Source of the DNA: an uncultured Bartonella sp.
GTDB taxonomy: Bacteria; Pseudomonadota; Alphaproteobacteria; Rhizobiales; Rhizobiaceae
Assembly: GCA_946481695.1 (NCBI GenBank)
Contig: CAMLON010000006.1
Location: 3,481-67,480 of the forward strand
Direction of reading: 5' to 3'
DNA length: 64,000 nucleotides
The translations under genes and the position numbers were made by a program. The notes beneath the pieces are model-generated. The model saw nothing but the letters and a program-made list of their open reading frames with translations. It was not told where the DNA came from and did not search any database. This document shows, one piece after another, positions 27,922 through 37,352 of the stretch (position 1 is its first letter; each line of letters starts with the position of its first letter).

Positions 27922-29715
27922 TCAATGCGAGAATTGGAGTTTTGCCAAGCGCGCATAAAGGCCGTTTTGAGCAACCAGCTCGTCATGCGTGCCTTCTTCG
28001 ACAATAGCACCTTTATCAAGAACAACAATTCTGTCGGCTTTCAAAACTGTTGCCAAACGATGGGCGATAACCAGAGTTGTGCGATTTTTCATTAATCCTT
28101 CAAGTGCTCTTTGTACAAGCATCTCGTTTTCCGCATCAAGTGCGGATGTTGCCTCGTCAAGCAAAAGAAGCGGAGCATTGCGCAAAATTGCGCGGGCAAT
28201 GGCTATGCGTTGCTTTTGTCCGCCTGAAAGGGTAATGCCGCGCTCGCCGACTTCTGTTTCAAAACCGTCTTTCAAATTATGAATGAAGTCGAGTGCATGG
28301 GCAGCCTCGGCTGCTTCTTCAATAGCTTTATTATCGGCTAAAGGATTACCGAAAGCGATATTTTCCCGCAAAGTCCCATCAAAAATGGCGACATCCTGCG
28401 GGACATAGGCAATGCGCGAGCGTAAATCCTCAAGCTTGACTTTGGAAATTTCCGTACCATCAAAAGTAAGATTGCCACTATCAGGGTCATAAAAGCGCAA
28501 GATCAATGAGAAAATTGTGCTTTTGCCACCGCCGGACGGGCCTACAAAAGCAACCGTCTCTCCGGCTTTGATCGAAAATGTCAAATTGTGCAAGACAGCT
28601 TGCGATTTTCTGGTCGGATAGGCAAAATCGACATGATTGAAGTTGATTGCACCCCGTGCCGGTTCCGGCAGTTTCAACGGACTTGCGGGAACAGTAATTG
28701 CAGTTTTTTCAACAAGCAGTTCGGCAAGTCTTTCGGCAGCCCCTGTTGCCTGTGCGAGCTCTGCACCAACTTCCGATAATTGGCCGAATGCACTGGCACC
28801 AAAAACCGCATAAAGAACGAATTGCCCCAATGTTCCGGCCGTCATGGTTTTATTCAAGACATCGTTCGAGCCAATCCACAACACCGCTACAACACTTCCA
28901 AAAACAAGAAAAATGGCAAAGGCGGTTAAAAATGCGCGCGACAGAATGGAGCCACGTGCCGATTGGAAAGCCCTTTCGATCAATTGGGAAAACCGTTTAT
29001 TGACATTTTGTTCAGCCGTAAAAGCCTGAATAGTGCGGATAGCGCTCACCTGTTCGGAAGCAAGTGCTGTCGCATCGGCAAGACGGTCTTGTGCGAGGCG
29101 GGTTCTCTTTCTCACTTTGCGGCCGAAAACAATGAGCGGAATAACAACAATGGGAATTGCCACAAGCACCATAGCCGACAGTTTCGGACTGGTTACAATC
29201 ATCATGATAACAGCACCAACGGCCATGATAATATTGCGCAAGAAAACCGAAGCTGTAGCACCGACAGCAGATTTTACTTGTGTTGTATCGGCAGACAAGC
29301 GCGAGATAATTTCACCGGAACGGGCTTTGTCGAAAAATTCCGGTGACAAGTTGATAATATGGGAAAAAACATCCCGCCGGAGATCGGCTACCACATGTTC
29401 ACCCAGAGTAATTACCGAATAATAACGTCCGGCTGAAGCAAGAGCCAGAATTGCAGCAAGCAGAAACAGCACCGCAAAATAGGAATTTATCATTGTACCG
29501 TTGCTCAAACTAAAGCCATGATCGAGCATACGGCGGATTGCAATGGGAAGTGCCAACATGACAAGGGCAGCAACAATCAAAGAAACAGCAGCCGAAAAGG
29601 CAAGTTTTTTATAGCGGAATACATAAGGTTGCAGTGCTGATAAGGGACGCAAGCTATGTTTTTTCGGGGCAGATAGTCTTTTTTCGCTATTTTCCATGCT
29701 GTTCTTCTTATCCAT
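27922..29715 (-). CDS. ABC exporter, fused membrane and ATPase domains
   Basis: A 597-residue half-transporter: six hydrophobic segments in residues about 30-330 (type IV exporter fold) and a C-terminal ATPase with Walker A GPSGGGKST, Q-loop YVPQDVAIFDGTL, signature ITLSGGQKQRIAIARA and Walker B LLLLDEATSALD. The switch histidine is in LVIAHRLATV. It is like the MsbA/LmrA-type lipid or drug exporters and would act as a homodimer in the inner membrane. The start may be ATG 29715 or the internal ATG at residue 7. Substrate unknown. Confidence 0.9.
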   Translation of the reverse strand: MDKKNSMENSEKRLSAPKKHSLRPLSALQPYVFRYKKLAFSAAVSLIVAALVMLALPIAIRRMLDHGFSLSNGTMINSYFAVLFLLAAILALASAGRYYSVITLGEHVVADLRRDVFSHIINLSPEFFDKARSGEIISRLSADTTQVKSAVGATASVFLRNIIMAVGAVIMMIVTSPKLSAMVLVAIPIVVIPLIVFGRKVRKRTRLAQDRLADATALASEQVSAIRTIQAFTAEQNVNKRFSQLIERAFQSARGSILSRAFLTAFAIFLVFGSVVAVLWIGSNDVLNKTMTAGTLGQFVLYAVFGASAFGQLSEVGAELAQATGAAERLAELLVEKTAITVPASPLKLPEPARGAINFNHVDFAYPTRKSQAVLHNLTFSIKAGETVAFVGPSGGGKSTIFSLILRFYDPDSGNLTFDGTEISKVKLEDLRSRIAYVPQDVAIFDGTLRENIAFGNPLADNKAIEEAAEAAHALDFIHNLKDGFETEVGERGITLSGGQKQRIAIARAILRNAPLLLLDEATSALDAENEMLVQRALEGLMKNRTTLVIAHRLATVLKADRIVVLDKGAIVEEGTHDELVAQNGLYARLAKLQFSH

Positions 29716-29883
29716 ATTCTATTGTGCCCTTGTGCTATCGTTCATGCTGTTGTATAGGCAACACCAGATTTTTATCAAAGTCTGGCCACGCCCGGGCTTT
29801 GTTTATCAAATTGATGAACGGATGGCATCATGAAAATACACCATGTAACCGTTCGTTACCGTTAGAAGCAGGAAGTTTGCGTC

Positions 29884-30105
29884 ATGAAAGCTGATATTCA
29901 TCCCGATTACCACACCATCAAGGTTGTGATGACAGATGGCACCGAGTATTTCACCCGCTCCACTTGGGGCAAAGAGGGTGATACCATGAATCTTGATATT
30001 GATCCGAGAACACATCCGGCATGGACTGGTGGTTCACAGACTCTCGTTGATCGCGGTGGTCGTGTTTCCAAGTTCAAAAACCGTTTTGGCAATCTCGGCC
30101 TTTAA
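29884..30105 (+). CDS. rpmE: 50S ribosomal protein L31
   Basis: A 73-residue ribosomal protein beginning [19 protein letters not shown], with TRSTWG and the [26 protein letters not shown] ending typical of L31. The zinc-binding cysteines of the C+ form are absent, so it is the zinc-independent (C-) form. It is monocistronic, divergent from the ABC exporter gene, with its own terminator. Confidence 0.95.
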   Translation: MKADIHPDYHTIKVVMTDGTEYFTRSTWGKEGDTMNLDIDPRTHPAWTGGSQTLVDRGGRVSKFKNRFGNLGL

Positions 30106-30126
30106 TAAGTTTCTATTTCCTTTTAA

Positions 30127-30155
30127 AACCCGCCAATCCGGCGGGTTTTTTATTG
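30127..30155 (+). terminator. Rho-independent terminator after rpmE
   Basis: AACCCGCC(aatcc)GGCGGGTTTTTT, 21 nt after the stop. Confidence 0.92.
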
Positions 30156-30461
30156 TTTAAAATATCGCAATGGTTCTCAAATGCGCGATATTTTCCAACT
30201 CTACCTCTGGAACGGTTATCGAAAGACTTGGTTGCCACGGCAGGCAAGAAGATAAAGGTCGAGAAAAATTCTAACAATCATGAAGTCAAAGGCCGCTCTT
30301 GAAAAACAAGCTGTTTTTTAACAAGCAACCGGCTTTTGAACAGGAGACAAATCTCACAGACGGGAAGATAAATCCGGCATTCCGATAAAAAACCGGCCTT
30401 CGGGAGGTTTAGAAAACACCCGAAAGCCGGAACAATCCAGTTTGAAACTTCAAGAATAAAT
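30156..30461. other. Spacer between convergent rpmE and yebC
   Basis: Apart from the rpmE terminator just to its left and the yebC terminator at 30386-30430, I see nothing coding or repeated here. Confidence 0.6.
30386..30430 (-). terminator. Rho-independent terminator after yebC
   Basis: On the minus strand CCGGCTTTCGGG, a 20-nt loop, CCCGAAGGCCGG and TTTTTT, starting 32 nt after the yebC stop. Confidence 0.85.
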
Positions 30462-31211
30462 TTATTCGGCGGCAAGCTTTGCCATGACTTCGTCACTAAC
30501 CTCGAAATTGGCATAGACGTTCTGGACGTCATCATCTTCTTCCAAGGTAGAAATCAGACGAAGAACCGATTCGGCTTTTTCTTCATCAATCGGCGTTGTC
30601 GTTGATGGTTTCCAGACAACTTTGACCGATTCGGCTTCACCGAGTGCGGCTTCAAGTGCTTTGGAAACTTCGCCGACATTTTCAAAAGCGCAAGTAATGA
30701 CGTGACCATCTTCATCAGACTGGACATCATCGGCACCTGCTTCAATGGCAGCTTCCATAACTTTATCCGCGTCACCGGCTTCCGGTTTATAAACAATTTC
30801 GCCAACGCGATTGAACATGAAGCCGACCGAACCTGTTTCACCCAATGCACCACCTGCTTTGGTGAAAGCGGCACGAACATTGGAGGCGGTACGGTTGCGG
30901 TTATCTGTCAAAGCTTCAACAATAACAGCGACACCGGCCGGGCCGTAACCCTCGTAGCGGACTTCTTCATAATTTTCGCCATCATTACCGGCAGCCTTTT
31001 TAATCGCCCGTTCGATATTGTCTTTCGGCATGGACTGGGCTCTCGCATTCTGCACAGCCAAGCGTAGACGGGCATTCATCGCAGGATCCGGCACACCAAG
31101 CTTGGCCGCAACGGTTATTTCGCGGGCGAGTTTGGAAAACATCTTCGAGCGCATCGCATCCTGACGACCTTTGCGATGCATAATATTCTTAAACTGTGAA
31201 TGGCCTGACAT
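30462..31211 (-). CDS. yebC: YebC/PmpR family protein (TACO1-like)
   Basis: A 249-residue protein beginning [19 protein letters not shown], then the family blocks [84 protein letters not shown] and [17 protein letters not shown]. YebC proteins were long called transcription regulators; they are now also tied to relief of ribosome stalling, as EF-P is. In related Rhizobiales it usually sits near ruvC; here about 9.5 kb of other genes lie between. Confidence 0.95.
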   Translation of the reverse strand: MSGHSQFKNIMHRKGRQDAMRSKMFSKLAREITVAAKLGVPDPAMNARLRLAVQNARAQSMPKDNIERAIKKAAGNDGENYEEVRYEGYGPAGVAVIVEALTDNRNRTASNVRAAFTKAGGALGETGSVGFMFNRVGEIVYKPEAGDADKVMEAAIEAGADDVQSDEDGHVITCAFENVGEVSKALEAALGEAESVKVVWKPSTTTPIDEEKAESVLRLISTLEEDDDVQNVYANFEVSDEVMAKLAAE

Positions 31212-31343
31212 AGATCACCTTTCGGTTTTCACCGACAGCGAGCCTTGGAATGATCGAAGTTTCCTGTCGGACAATGTTCTAATAAAATCTGAATGAGCGC
31301 CTTATACGGAAAACGAGTGAAAAGGTAAAGAGTTGCCCGTCTT

Positions 31344-32165
31344 TCACCAAAAATCCGGCAAGCATTCTTCCAATCGCGGTCCAAGACGCAAGGCAGATAC
31401 TTTTTCTGCAAGTCCTGTGCGGTCGGAAATTTCAACTGCAAGTCCACAAATGGTTGCAGGCCCGCTCGCCGGTTCATAGCGACCACGCGATATTTTTGTA
31501 ACAAAACGGTTGAGCGGTTCTTCTTTATCCATGCCAAGTGACGAATCATAATCGCCACACATACCGGCATCCGACATAAACGCAGTGCCGCCACTGAAAA
31601 TCTGATAATCGGCTGTCGGAACATGGGTATGAGTGCCCACCACCACACTGGCGCGACCATCAAGAAAATGGCCAAAACATTGTTTTTCGCTTGTGGCTTC
31701 GGCATGGAAATCAAAAATCACGGCATCGGCCTGCTCGCCGAGTGGACATTCTCCCACAATGCGTTCGGCTGCCTCGAACGGATCATCAAGATCAGGATGC
31801 ATAAATACCCGCCCCATCACATTGGCAACAAGCACACGCGCACCGTTTTTTGCAATATAGACACCCGAACCTTTGCCCGCCGTCCCTTTCGGAAAATTTG
31901 CAGGTCTTAAAAACCGGTCGGCATGATCGGCAAAAGTCAGAGTTTCTTTCTGGTCGAACGCATGGTTGCCGGTGGTTACAACATTTGCACCGGCTTCCAG
32001 TGTTTCATTATAGATTTTTTCGGTAATGCCGAAGCCGGAAGCTGCATTTTCTCCGTTAACGACAACAAAGTCGAGCTTGAGACCCGATATCAGGCCGGGA
32101 AGCTTCTGGAACACTGCTGTGCGGCCGGATTTGCCAACCATGTCACCTAAAAATAAAAATCTCAT
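31344..32165 (-). CDS. YmdB-type metallophosphoesterase (TIGR00282 family)
   Basis: A 273-residue phosphoesterase. MRFLFLGDMVGKSGR supplies the first metal-binding aspartate. VVNGENAASGFGI, TTGNHAFDQKET (with the catalytic His), DFHAEATSEKQ and VVGTHTHVPTAD complete the metal-binding set of the calcineurin-like family as seen in YmdB, a 2',3'-cyclic nucleotide phosphodiesterase. It lies 20 bp after the 5-formyl-THF cyclo-ligase gene and is probably cotranscribed with it. Confidence 0.92.
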   Translation of the reverse strand: MRFLFLGDMVGKSGRTAVFQKLPGLISGLKLDFVVVNGENAASGFGITEKIYNETLEAGANVVTTGNHAFDQKETLTFADHADRFLRPANFPKGTAGKGSGVYIAKNGARVLVANVMGRVFMHPDLDDPFEAAERIVGECPLGEQADAVIFDFHAEATSEKQCFGHFLDGRASVVVGTHTHVPTADYQIFSGGTAFMSDAGMCGDYDSSLGMDKEEPLNRFVTKISRGRYEPASGPATICGLAVEISDRTGLAEKVSALRLGPRLEECLPDFW

Positions 32166-32185
32166 AATTTTGCTCTAAACATATT

Positions 32186-32752
32186 TTAAAAAGACCTCAA
32201 ACCACTTTCGGTCAGTATCATTGCCAATTTTTGATCGTGTGGCTCTGCCGGTATTGATGGAACTTCCTGACAATCGAAAGCAAGTCCGATCAATAACGGG
32301 TTATGCCCGTTTTCTCTCATGCTTGCAATTGCCCGATCATAGTAACCGGCGCCATAACCGATCCTGTTTCCTTTGCTATCGAAAACCGAAAGCGGAACGA
32401 GAAGTGTTTCCGGCGCAACAATTTGCGCGTCTTCAGATGGCCCCACTGTGCCAAAACCCATATCAACGAGTTTTCCCTCATCTTCAAAAATTCTGAAAAC
32501 CATCGTCGTTTTATCAATAAGTGCGGGCAAAGCCAGTTTAAAGCCATGTTTTTTCAAGGCCGACATGAGAGGGCGCGGGTCGATTTCGCTTTTGATCGGC
32601 CAGAACCCTGCAACCGTTTTGCCTTTCAAAATGGCGAGCAGCTTTTGAAGCTCAACGACGAGTTTTTGTGAAATGACAACACGTTGTTTTTCCGGTATCC
32701 GGTCGCGTTTTGCCAGTGCTTCCCGTCGAAGCGTGTTTTTGTTGTTGGTCAT
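32186..32752 (-). CDS. fau: 5-formyltetrahydrofolate cyclo-ligase
   Basis: A 188-residue enzyme converting 5-formyl-THF to 5,10-methenyl-THF with ATP. Visible are LRREALAKRDRIPEKQ, FWPIKSEIDPRPLM, and the C-terminal ATP/folate-binding segment VPLSVFDSKGNRIGYGAGYYDRAI, the family signature. A GTG at 32773 would add seven residues; ATG at 32750-32752 is preferred, though neither has a perfect ribosome site. Upstream on the same strand lies a structured RNA candidate, matching the ssrS-fau arrangement known from other proteobacteria. Confidence 0.9.
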   Translation of the reverse strand: MTNNKNTLRREALAKRDRIPEKQRVVISQKLVVELQKLLAILKGKTVAGFWPIKSEIDPRPLMSALKKHGFKLALPALIDKTTMVFRIFEDEGKLVDMGFGTVGPSEDAQIVAPETLLVPLSVFDSKGNRIGYGAGYYDRAIASMRENGHNPLLIGLAFDCQEVPSIPAEPHDQKLAMILTESGLRSF

Positions 32753-32773
32753 TTTGCGAGAAACGTTTTCCAC

Positions 32774-33139
32774 TTCCGTTTATTTCTTCAAAGCTGCTCT
32801 GCGATTTAGTGTTAAAATCCGGTTCACTCATGCGCGATAATGGACGATCATCCGGTTTTTTCAAAGCTGTTTTATAAAATATTGCCAAGAGAATGGTGGA
32901 AACCGGTCAATCGCTTCGATAAACTCCATGATTTCTTCAATCACCACGCATCGGCATGAAAATCGGCAAGAAAACAGGGGAAAGGCCGAACCCGCAATAT
33001 TGATCGAAACAATTTGAAGAAGATGATGAGGTTGATTTGAAGAAATAAAATTGAAGCAGGAAGAGGAGTGCAGCTATAAATTGAAACGGGCAGTGGCTTA
33101 TAGGTGTGGAAAGATTTTCGTTTAGGCGCCACACAATTT
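32774..33139. other. Spacer between fau and the probable 6S RNA
   Basis: About 370 bp. Short open frames on the minus strand here have no ribosome site or familiar sequence. It could be leader RNA linking a 6S transcript to fau. Confidence 0.5.
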
Positions 33140-33325
33140 GGAGAGAGAAAGTGGCGATCCGCAGCAACCGGTGGAATGTATTTGATCCCGGGAAACCTAC
33201 AACGTAGGTGGGCGCCATATGAAAAGGCCCACGAGCCTAATCAGGGACAGCTCCCTTAGAGATCAATAAGGCCCCGGGGATGCAGTTATTCCTGTCGAGA
33301 AGAGCAGAACGCCTTCGCCAATATA
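33140..33325 (-). ncRNA. ssrS: Probable 6S RNA (ssrS)
   Basis: A non-coding segment about 390 bp upstream of fau on the same strand, the place where 6S RNA sits in many alpha- and gammaproteobacteria. Long-range pairings can be drawn: TGGCGA (33153-33158) with TCGCCA (33316-33321); GGAAT (33174-33178) with ATTCC (33289-33293); ATCCCGGG (33186-33193) with CCCGGGGAT (33274-33282, one bulged G). Between the outer and inner stems is a large asymmetric internal loop (15 and 22 nt), like the 6S open-complex mimic. Inside, GGGA(CAGC)TCCC and GTGGGC...GCCCAC hairpins are possible. Strand and ends are inferred from synteny; a covariance-model hit would settle the identity. Confidence 0.55.
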
Positions 33326-33414
33326 GGTCAAGTCACCGCCTGTTACCAGTCTGCAAAGTAGTTTTTGAAAAGTAATTTTTACCGCATCCGGAAGTGGTGT
33401 GATTTGGCTGAAAG

Positions 33415-34113
33415 TCAGATGGCTTGCCCGGTCTGTTCTTCCAGAATATCGGCAACATGTTTTTGGGCGCGTTGCATTTGTGGATAAATTTTCAATGCAT
33501 CTTCATAGGCGTGTAGCGCAAGCTTATTGCGCCCTGTCATTTCCAGAATCGACCCGACAAGAAACAGGGCATTATAATTTCTGGGTTCCAGCTCAAGGGA
33601 ACGTTTCAGATCGCTCATTGCAAGTTTCAGGTCATTCAATTGCACATGAACGGCAGCACGACGCGCCCAACCTTCGGCATAATCAGGTTGCAAAGCGACC
33701 ACATTATCAAGAAAATCGAGCGCCATGGCATAATCTTGCTCGTTGATTGCGTCTTCCGCCCATTGCATGAGAAGATCAATCGTATCGCTCCCCGATTGCG
33801 CCCACAGGCCTTGAATCTGGCGGCTTATTTTTCCCGCTTCCTTGTAATCGGGTGTTCGTTTCAAAACAGCGAGCAAACGGTCGATTTCAGCCTGCTTTTT
33901 TTGTAATGCATTCTGGTCTTTTCCAAGATCGGGCAATGCTTCATCCGGTGAAGGTTTCTCCGGAATCATATCTTCAGGCGATAATGGCGGAGAATCAGGA
34001 TCTTCTTGTGGTGGAAGTTCCGGCAAGCCTTGGGAAAAAACTGTCGCAGGCAACACCGCCATTACAATAGATAGCGACATAATGAAAAAATGAATTTTCA
34101 ATCTCTTCAACAT
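33415..34113 (-). CDS. Exported tetratricopeptide-repeat protein
   Basis: A 232-residue protein: signal peptide MLKRLKIHFFIMSLSIVMAVLPATVFSQ, a proline- and acidic-rich linker (residues about 30-65), then TPR-type helices in residues about 115-225 (DYAMALDFLDNVVALQPDYAEGW and LKLAMSDLKRSLELEPRNYNALF are clear repeats). AGAGGA lies 5 nt before the ATG at 34111-34113, so the longer frame to 34128 is not used. Probably a periplasmic scaffold of unknown partner. Monocistronic. Confidence 0.85.
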   Translation of the reverse strand: MLKRLKIHFFIMSLSIVMAVLPATVFSQGLPELPPQEDPDSPPLSPEDMIPEKPSPDEALPDLGKDQNALQKKQAEIDRLLAVLKRTPDYKEAGKISRQIQGLWAQSGSDTIDLLMQWAEDAINEQDYAMALDFLDNVVALQPDYAEGWARRAAVHVQLNDLKLAMSDLKRSLELEPRNYNALFLVGSILEMTGRNKLALHAYEDALKIYPQMQRAQKHVADILEEQTGQAI

Positions 34114-34255
34114 TATTTCCTCTGCCACTGTCGTTTTTCTTTGTCACTTGTCGCCTGTGACACATGATTTTGTTATTCAAAACTGCAACATATCTTGTTG
34201 GCGATCTTATATGGATGAACGAACCGAAGCAATGCCGGAAAAATCCGGGGGAAAT

Positions 34256-34286
34256 AAAAAAGGCTCCGAAACGGAGCCTTTTTAAA
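34256..34286 (-). terminator. Rho-independent terminator after rpmJ
   Basis: On the minus strand AAAAAGGCTCCG(ttt)CGGAGCC followed by TTTTTTATTT, 17 nt after the rpmJ stop. Confidence 0.92.
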
Positions 34287-34301
34287 TCATATATCGAATA
34301 A

Positions 34302-34427
34302 TCAACCCTGACGGGCTTTGAAGCGCGGGTTGGTCTTATTGATGATGTATATACGACCCTTGCGGCGAACCATGCGGTTGTCGCGGTGACGACCCTTGAG
34401 CGCTCTGAGCGAATTTTTAATTTTCAT
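34302..34427 (-). CDS. rpmJ: 50S ribosomal protein L36 (zinc-independent type)
   Basis: A 41-residue basic protein, [24 protein letters not shown] then [17 protein letters not shown]. It is the longer, cysteine-free L36 variant (YkgO-like) usual in alphaproteobacteria, matching the cysteine-free L31 in this window. A terminator follows it. The size and sequence leave little doubt. Confidence 0.95.
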   Translation of the reverse strand: MKIKNSLRALKGRHRDNRMVRRKGRIYIINKTNPRFKARQG

Positions 34428-34619
34428 TTCAATCACCGTTTGTATAACCCGTCGCCGGGTAAAAGGATTGGACCCTAGACAGGGCTTGAATTTCGTCGGT
34501 CAAATAGCCTGACGATAGAGGGTTTGTCAACTGCAAATCACGTAAAAATCGTGTTTCTGTTGGCAAATTCTATCAGGAATGAGGCAATGAAGATGTTTAT
34601 CGCTGCCTTTTATCTGTCA

Positions 34620-35699
34620 TCAAGGTCGACCGGTCAGCCTTATAATGTGCCCCATTTTTCTTCCCGCTCTCAACTCCGCTTTTCCATAAAGGTCGATGAA
34701 AGTTTGCGGTTCAGCCAATAGATCGGGCAAGCGTTTCACATCCTCGCCGATCAGATTTTCCATTACACAATTGCTATGCCGCGTTGTTTTGCCCAAAGGA
34801 AGACCGGTGACTGCACGTATATGCTGCTCGAATTGCGAGATAAGGCAGGCCGCCTCTGTCCAGTGGCCGGAATTATGAACGCGCGGTGCCAATTCATTGG
34901 CTAGAACCGAGCCGTCTTCCAGAACAAAAAATTCGACCCCGATCACGCCGATATAATCGAGTTCATGAAGAATTGTTTCCGCAGCTTTTTGCGCTGTTTC
35001 AGCGGTTTTTTTGTCAATGGCAGCCGGAACGGTGGATGTCCTTAAAATTCCATCGCGGTGAACATTTTCAGGGCAATCATAAAAAGCAACACGGCCTTTA
35101 AAGTCACGTGCGGCAATAACCGATATTTCTTTTTTGAACGGAACAAATCCTTCAAGAATGGCAGGCACATTGCCAATATCGGCAAGCGCTTTGTCGATTT
35201 CTTCTTCATCCGGATTATCAAGCCGCACCTGTCCCTTGCCATCATAACCGAATCGGCGTGACTTCAGAATGCCTTTGCCGCCAACATTGCCAAGACCGGC
35301 AATCAGCATTTGACGATTGTCGACAAGAAACCACGGAGCGGTTTTTATGCCGCTGTCGTTCAAAAATTTCTTTTCGGTAAAACGATCCTGCGAAACTTCG
35401 AGTGCTGCGGGCTTTGGCAAAACAGTTGCTTTTTTGGCAAGCCGGTCAACGGCGCGAGCCGGAACATTCTCGAATTCATAAGTAATAACATCGGATAAAT
35501 TGGCGAGTTCATCCAAGGCTTTTTCATCGTCGTAATTCGCCACGATTTGTCGATTGGCCGTCTGTGCTGCCGGACAATCCGGCGTTGGCTCAAGAATAAT
35601 TGTATGAAATCCGAGCCGTGCCGCAGCACTCGCCATCATGCGAGCAAGTTGCCCGCCGCCGATGATGCCGATTGTATCTCCTGGTTCAAGACTTTTCAT
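34620..35699 (-). CDS. purK: N5-carboxyaminoimidazole ribonucleotide synthase
   Basis: A 359-residue ATP-grasp enzyme that carboxylates AIR to N5-CAIR in purine synthesis. The N-terminal block [22 protein letters not shown], then [14 protein letters not shown], the ATP-grasp segment [32 protein letters not shown], and the C-terminal [21 protein letters not shown] are all present. The start overlaps the end of purE by 14 nt, so purE-purK form an operon in the usual order. Confidence 0.96.
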   Translation of the reverse strand: MKSLEPGDTIGIIGGGQLARMMASAAARLGFHTIILEPTPDCPAAQTANRQIVANYDDEKALDELANLSDVITYEFENVPARAVDRLAKKATVLPKPAALEVSQDRFTEKKFLNDSGIKTAPWFLVDNRQMLIAGLGNVGGKGILKSRRFGYDGKGQVRLDNPDEEEIDKALADIGNVPAILEGFVPFKKEISVIAARDFKGRVAFYDCPENVHRDGILRTSTVPAAIDKKTAETAQKAAETILHELDYIGVIGVEFFVLEDGSVLANELAPRVHNSGHWTEAACLISQFEQHIRAVTGLPLGKTTRHSNCVMENLIGEDVKRLPDLLAEPQTFIDLYGKAELRAGRKMGHIIRLTGRP

Positions 35700-36198
35700 T
35701 TTTTACCTCGTCAGCCGGAAATTCCGAAACACCGGCAGTCTGGTTGGTGCGCCATTCATCAAGCCGCTCTGCGAGAGCCTTGTCTGAAAGGGCAAGGACA
35801 GCGGCGGCAAGAAGTGCCGCATTAATGGCACCGGCTTTGCCGATCGCAAGTGTTCCGACCGGTACACCTGCCGGCATTTGTACAATGGAAAGAAGCGAAT
35901 CCTGTCCCGATAATGCGCGTGACTGGACAGGAACACCGAATACCGGAAGACTGGTCATGGCAGCGGTCATTCCCGGCAAATGGGCAGCACCTCCGGCACC
36001 GGCAATAATAATCTTGAAACCGGCTTTTTTGGCGCCTTTGGCAAAATCGTACAAGCGATCAGGCGTGCGGTGAGCCGAAACGATTCTTGCTTCATAACCG
36101 ATGCCGAGACTTTTTAGCGTTTCGGCCGCATGGCGCATTGTTTCCCAATCGGATTGGCTGCCCATAATAATGGCAACATCATGTGTTTCTGTGCCCAT
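35686..36198 (-). CDS. purE: N5-carboxyaminoimidazole ribonucleotide mutase
   Basis: A 170-residue class I PurE converting N5-CAIR to [23 protein letters not shown] is the substrate loop, [14 protein letters not shown] carries the catalytic histidine, and [17 protein letters not shown] and [33 protein letters not shown] complete the site. It overlaps purK. Confidence 0.96.
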   Translation of the reverse strand: MGTETHDVAIIMGSQSDWETMRHAAETLKSLGIGYEARIVSAHRTPDRLYDFAKGAKKAGFKIIIAGAGGAAHLPGMTAAMTSLPVFGVPVQSRALSGQDSLLSIVQMPAGVPVGTLAIGKAGAINAALLAAAVLALSDKALAERLDEWRTNQTAGVSEFPADEVKNEKS

Positions 36199-36219
36199 AA
36201 TTTTTCCTGCCCCTTTATA

Positions 36220-36423
36220 TCAGGCGATGATGTCGGGAATAATTCGATCTTCAAGTTTCTGTAACTGGTCTTTGATTGCCAGCTTCTTTTTTTTCATCCG
36301 CTGGATTTGTAACTGGTCACAACCAGCTTTTATCATAGCGTCAATTGCTGCATCATAATCAGCATGTTCCTGCTTCAGCTTGGCAACGGCCAATTTGACA
36401 TCAACCTGTTCCTGTTCTGACAT
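36220..36423 (-). CDS. DUF465 (YdcH-like) small coiled-coil protein
   Basis: A 67-residue helical hairpin protein. AVAKLKQEHADYDAAIDAMIKAGCDQLQIQRMKKKKLAIKDQLQKLED shows the DUF465 pattern, with the KKKLAIKDQ block near the C-terminus. It lies 21 bp upstream of purE on the same strand and may share its transcript. A second DUF465 protein is encoded divergently 270 bp away. Confidence 0.85.
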   Translation of the reverse strand: MSEQEQVDVKLAVAKLKQEHADYDAAIDAMIKAGCDQLQIQRMKKKKLAIKDQLQKLEDRIIPDIIA

Positions 36424-36692
36424 TCTCTGGCCGTCCTATTTTTGCAATCGTGCTTATATGGCATGGAGCTTGTTTATCAGTCGGTCTTTAAAGCCCATCA
36501 TTAATTTTTTGCCTATATCACGAAAGAAAAATTGCGGAAATGTTTAATTGTCAAATTCTGTATTATTCGATTTTGAAGTCGACAATTAATCTTAAAGATG
36601 CCAAGTTATTTTTCAACGCCAAGCTATTTCATAATAATTGAAACAGGCTTTGCATAAAATACAAAGTTAATACCGTAAATAAGGAGCATGGT

Positions 36693-36860
36693 ATGGCAAC
36701 TGAAGCACATCTGGCATCTTTGGAACGTAAACACCAGGAGCTTGAAACGGAAATTGACAAAGCTATGGCTTCACCTTCGGCTGACGATTTGTCGATCAAT
36801 GAACTCAAGCGGAAAAAGCTTGCACTCAAAGATGAAATTGAAAAGCTGAAGAATCTTTAA
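36693..36860 (+). CDS. Second DUF465 (YdcH-like) small protein
   Basis: A 55-residue protein, MATEAHLASLERKHQELETEI then DKAMASPSADDLSINELKRK and KLALKDEIEKLKNL, with the same LKRKKLALKDEI block as the DUF465 gene at 36220-36423. AAGGAG at 36681-36686 is 6 nt before the ATG, an excellent ribosome site; an out-of-frame ATG at 36688 is ignored. It is smaller than most gene callers' cut-offs. Divergent from its paralogue; role unknown. Confidence 0.88.
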   Translation: MATEAHLASLERKHQELETEIDKAMASPSADDLSINELKRKKLALKDEIEKLKNL

Positions 36861-37087
36861 ACGCCGGCATTTGCTTTTTTAAAACGGGGCGCGAATTATC
36901 GTGCCCCGAACAAGAAATGATTGTGTCCCGAACCGGACACAACGAAGTTCCGAACGAACACCCGACAAGAATAAGTGGTCTGAATAAAATTTACTTGAAA
37001 CATGATGGAAGCCTGACGTTGAACGCTATTTGACCTTTGTCAAAGAAGTGGTATTCGCGAAAATGGCGGGTCTGTTTTTCCGGCAAT

Positions 37088-37125
37088 AACCGGTGTGTGA
37101 CAGAAAAAAACCGGTGTGTGACAGA
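37088..37125 (+). repeat. 21-bp-period duplication
   Basis: The 17-nt segment aaccggtgtgtgacaga occurs at 37088-37104 and again, identical, at 37109-37125. Confidence 0.9.
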
Positions 37126-37285
37126 GACGAGCGAAAAAGAAGAGCGAATTTTTGTAAAAACGCGTTTCAACAATTCAAATCTTTGATGTGAAAAACGTAA
37201 ACTATTGAAAGACCGGATCGGTAAAGAGATCACATGCATCGGGTGATTGCCCGAAAGAACAGCTATTTTTGAGTAAAATTCGTTT

Positions 37286-37352
37286 AAACGGAATTGTCTT
37301 GCAAACGGAATTGTCTTGCAAACGGAATTGTCTTGTAAACGGAATTGTCTTT
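37286..37352 (+). repeat. Four tandem 17-bp repeats
   Basis: The unit aaacggaattgtcttgc starts at 37286, 37303, 37320 and 37337. The third copy has t for the final c, and the fourth runs into a T8 tract followed by G7. Period exactly 17 bp. It ends about 85 bp before the oxidoreductase start codon. Confidence 0.95.

Noticed and set aside
34524..34721. Plus-strand open frame overlapping the purK end
   Set aside because: Overlaps conserved purK codons, no ribosome site, no recognisable product.
37286..37352. CRISPR-like short repeats, also at 56213-56337
   Set aside because: Units abut without spacers; they are simple tandem repeats.
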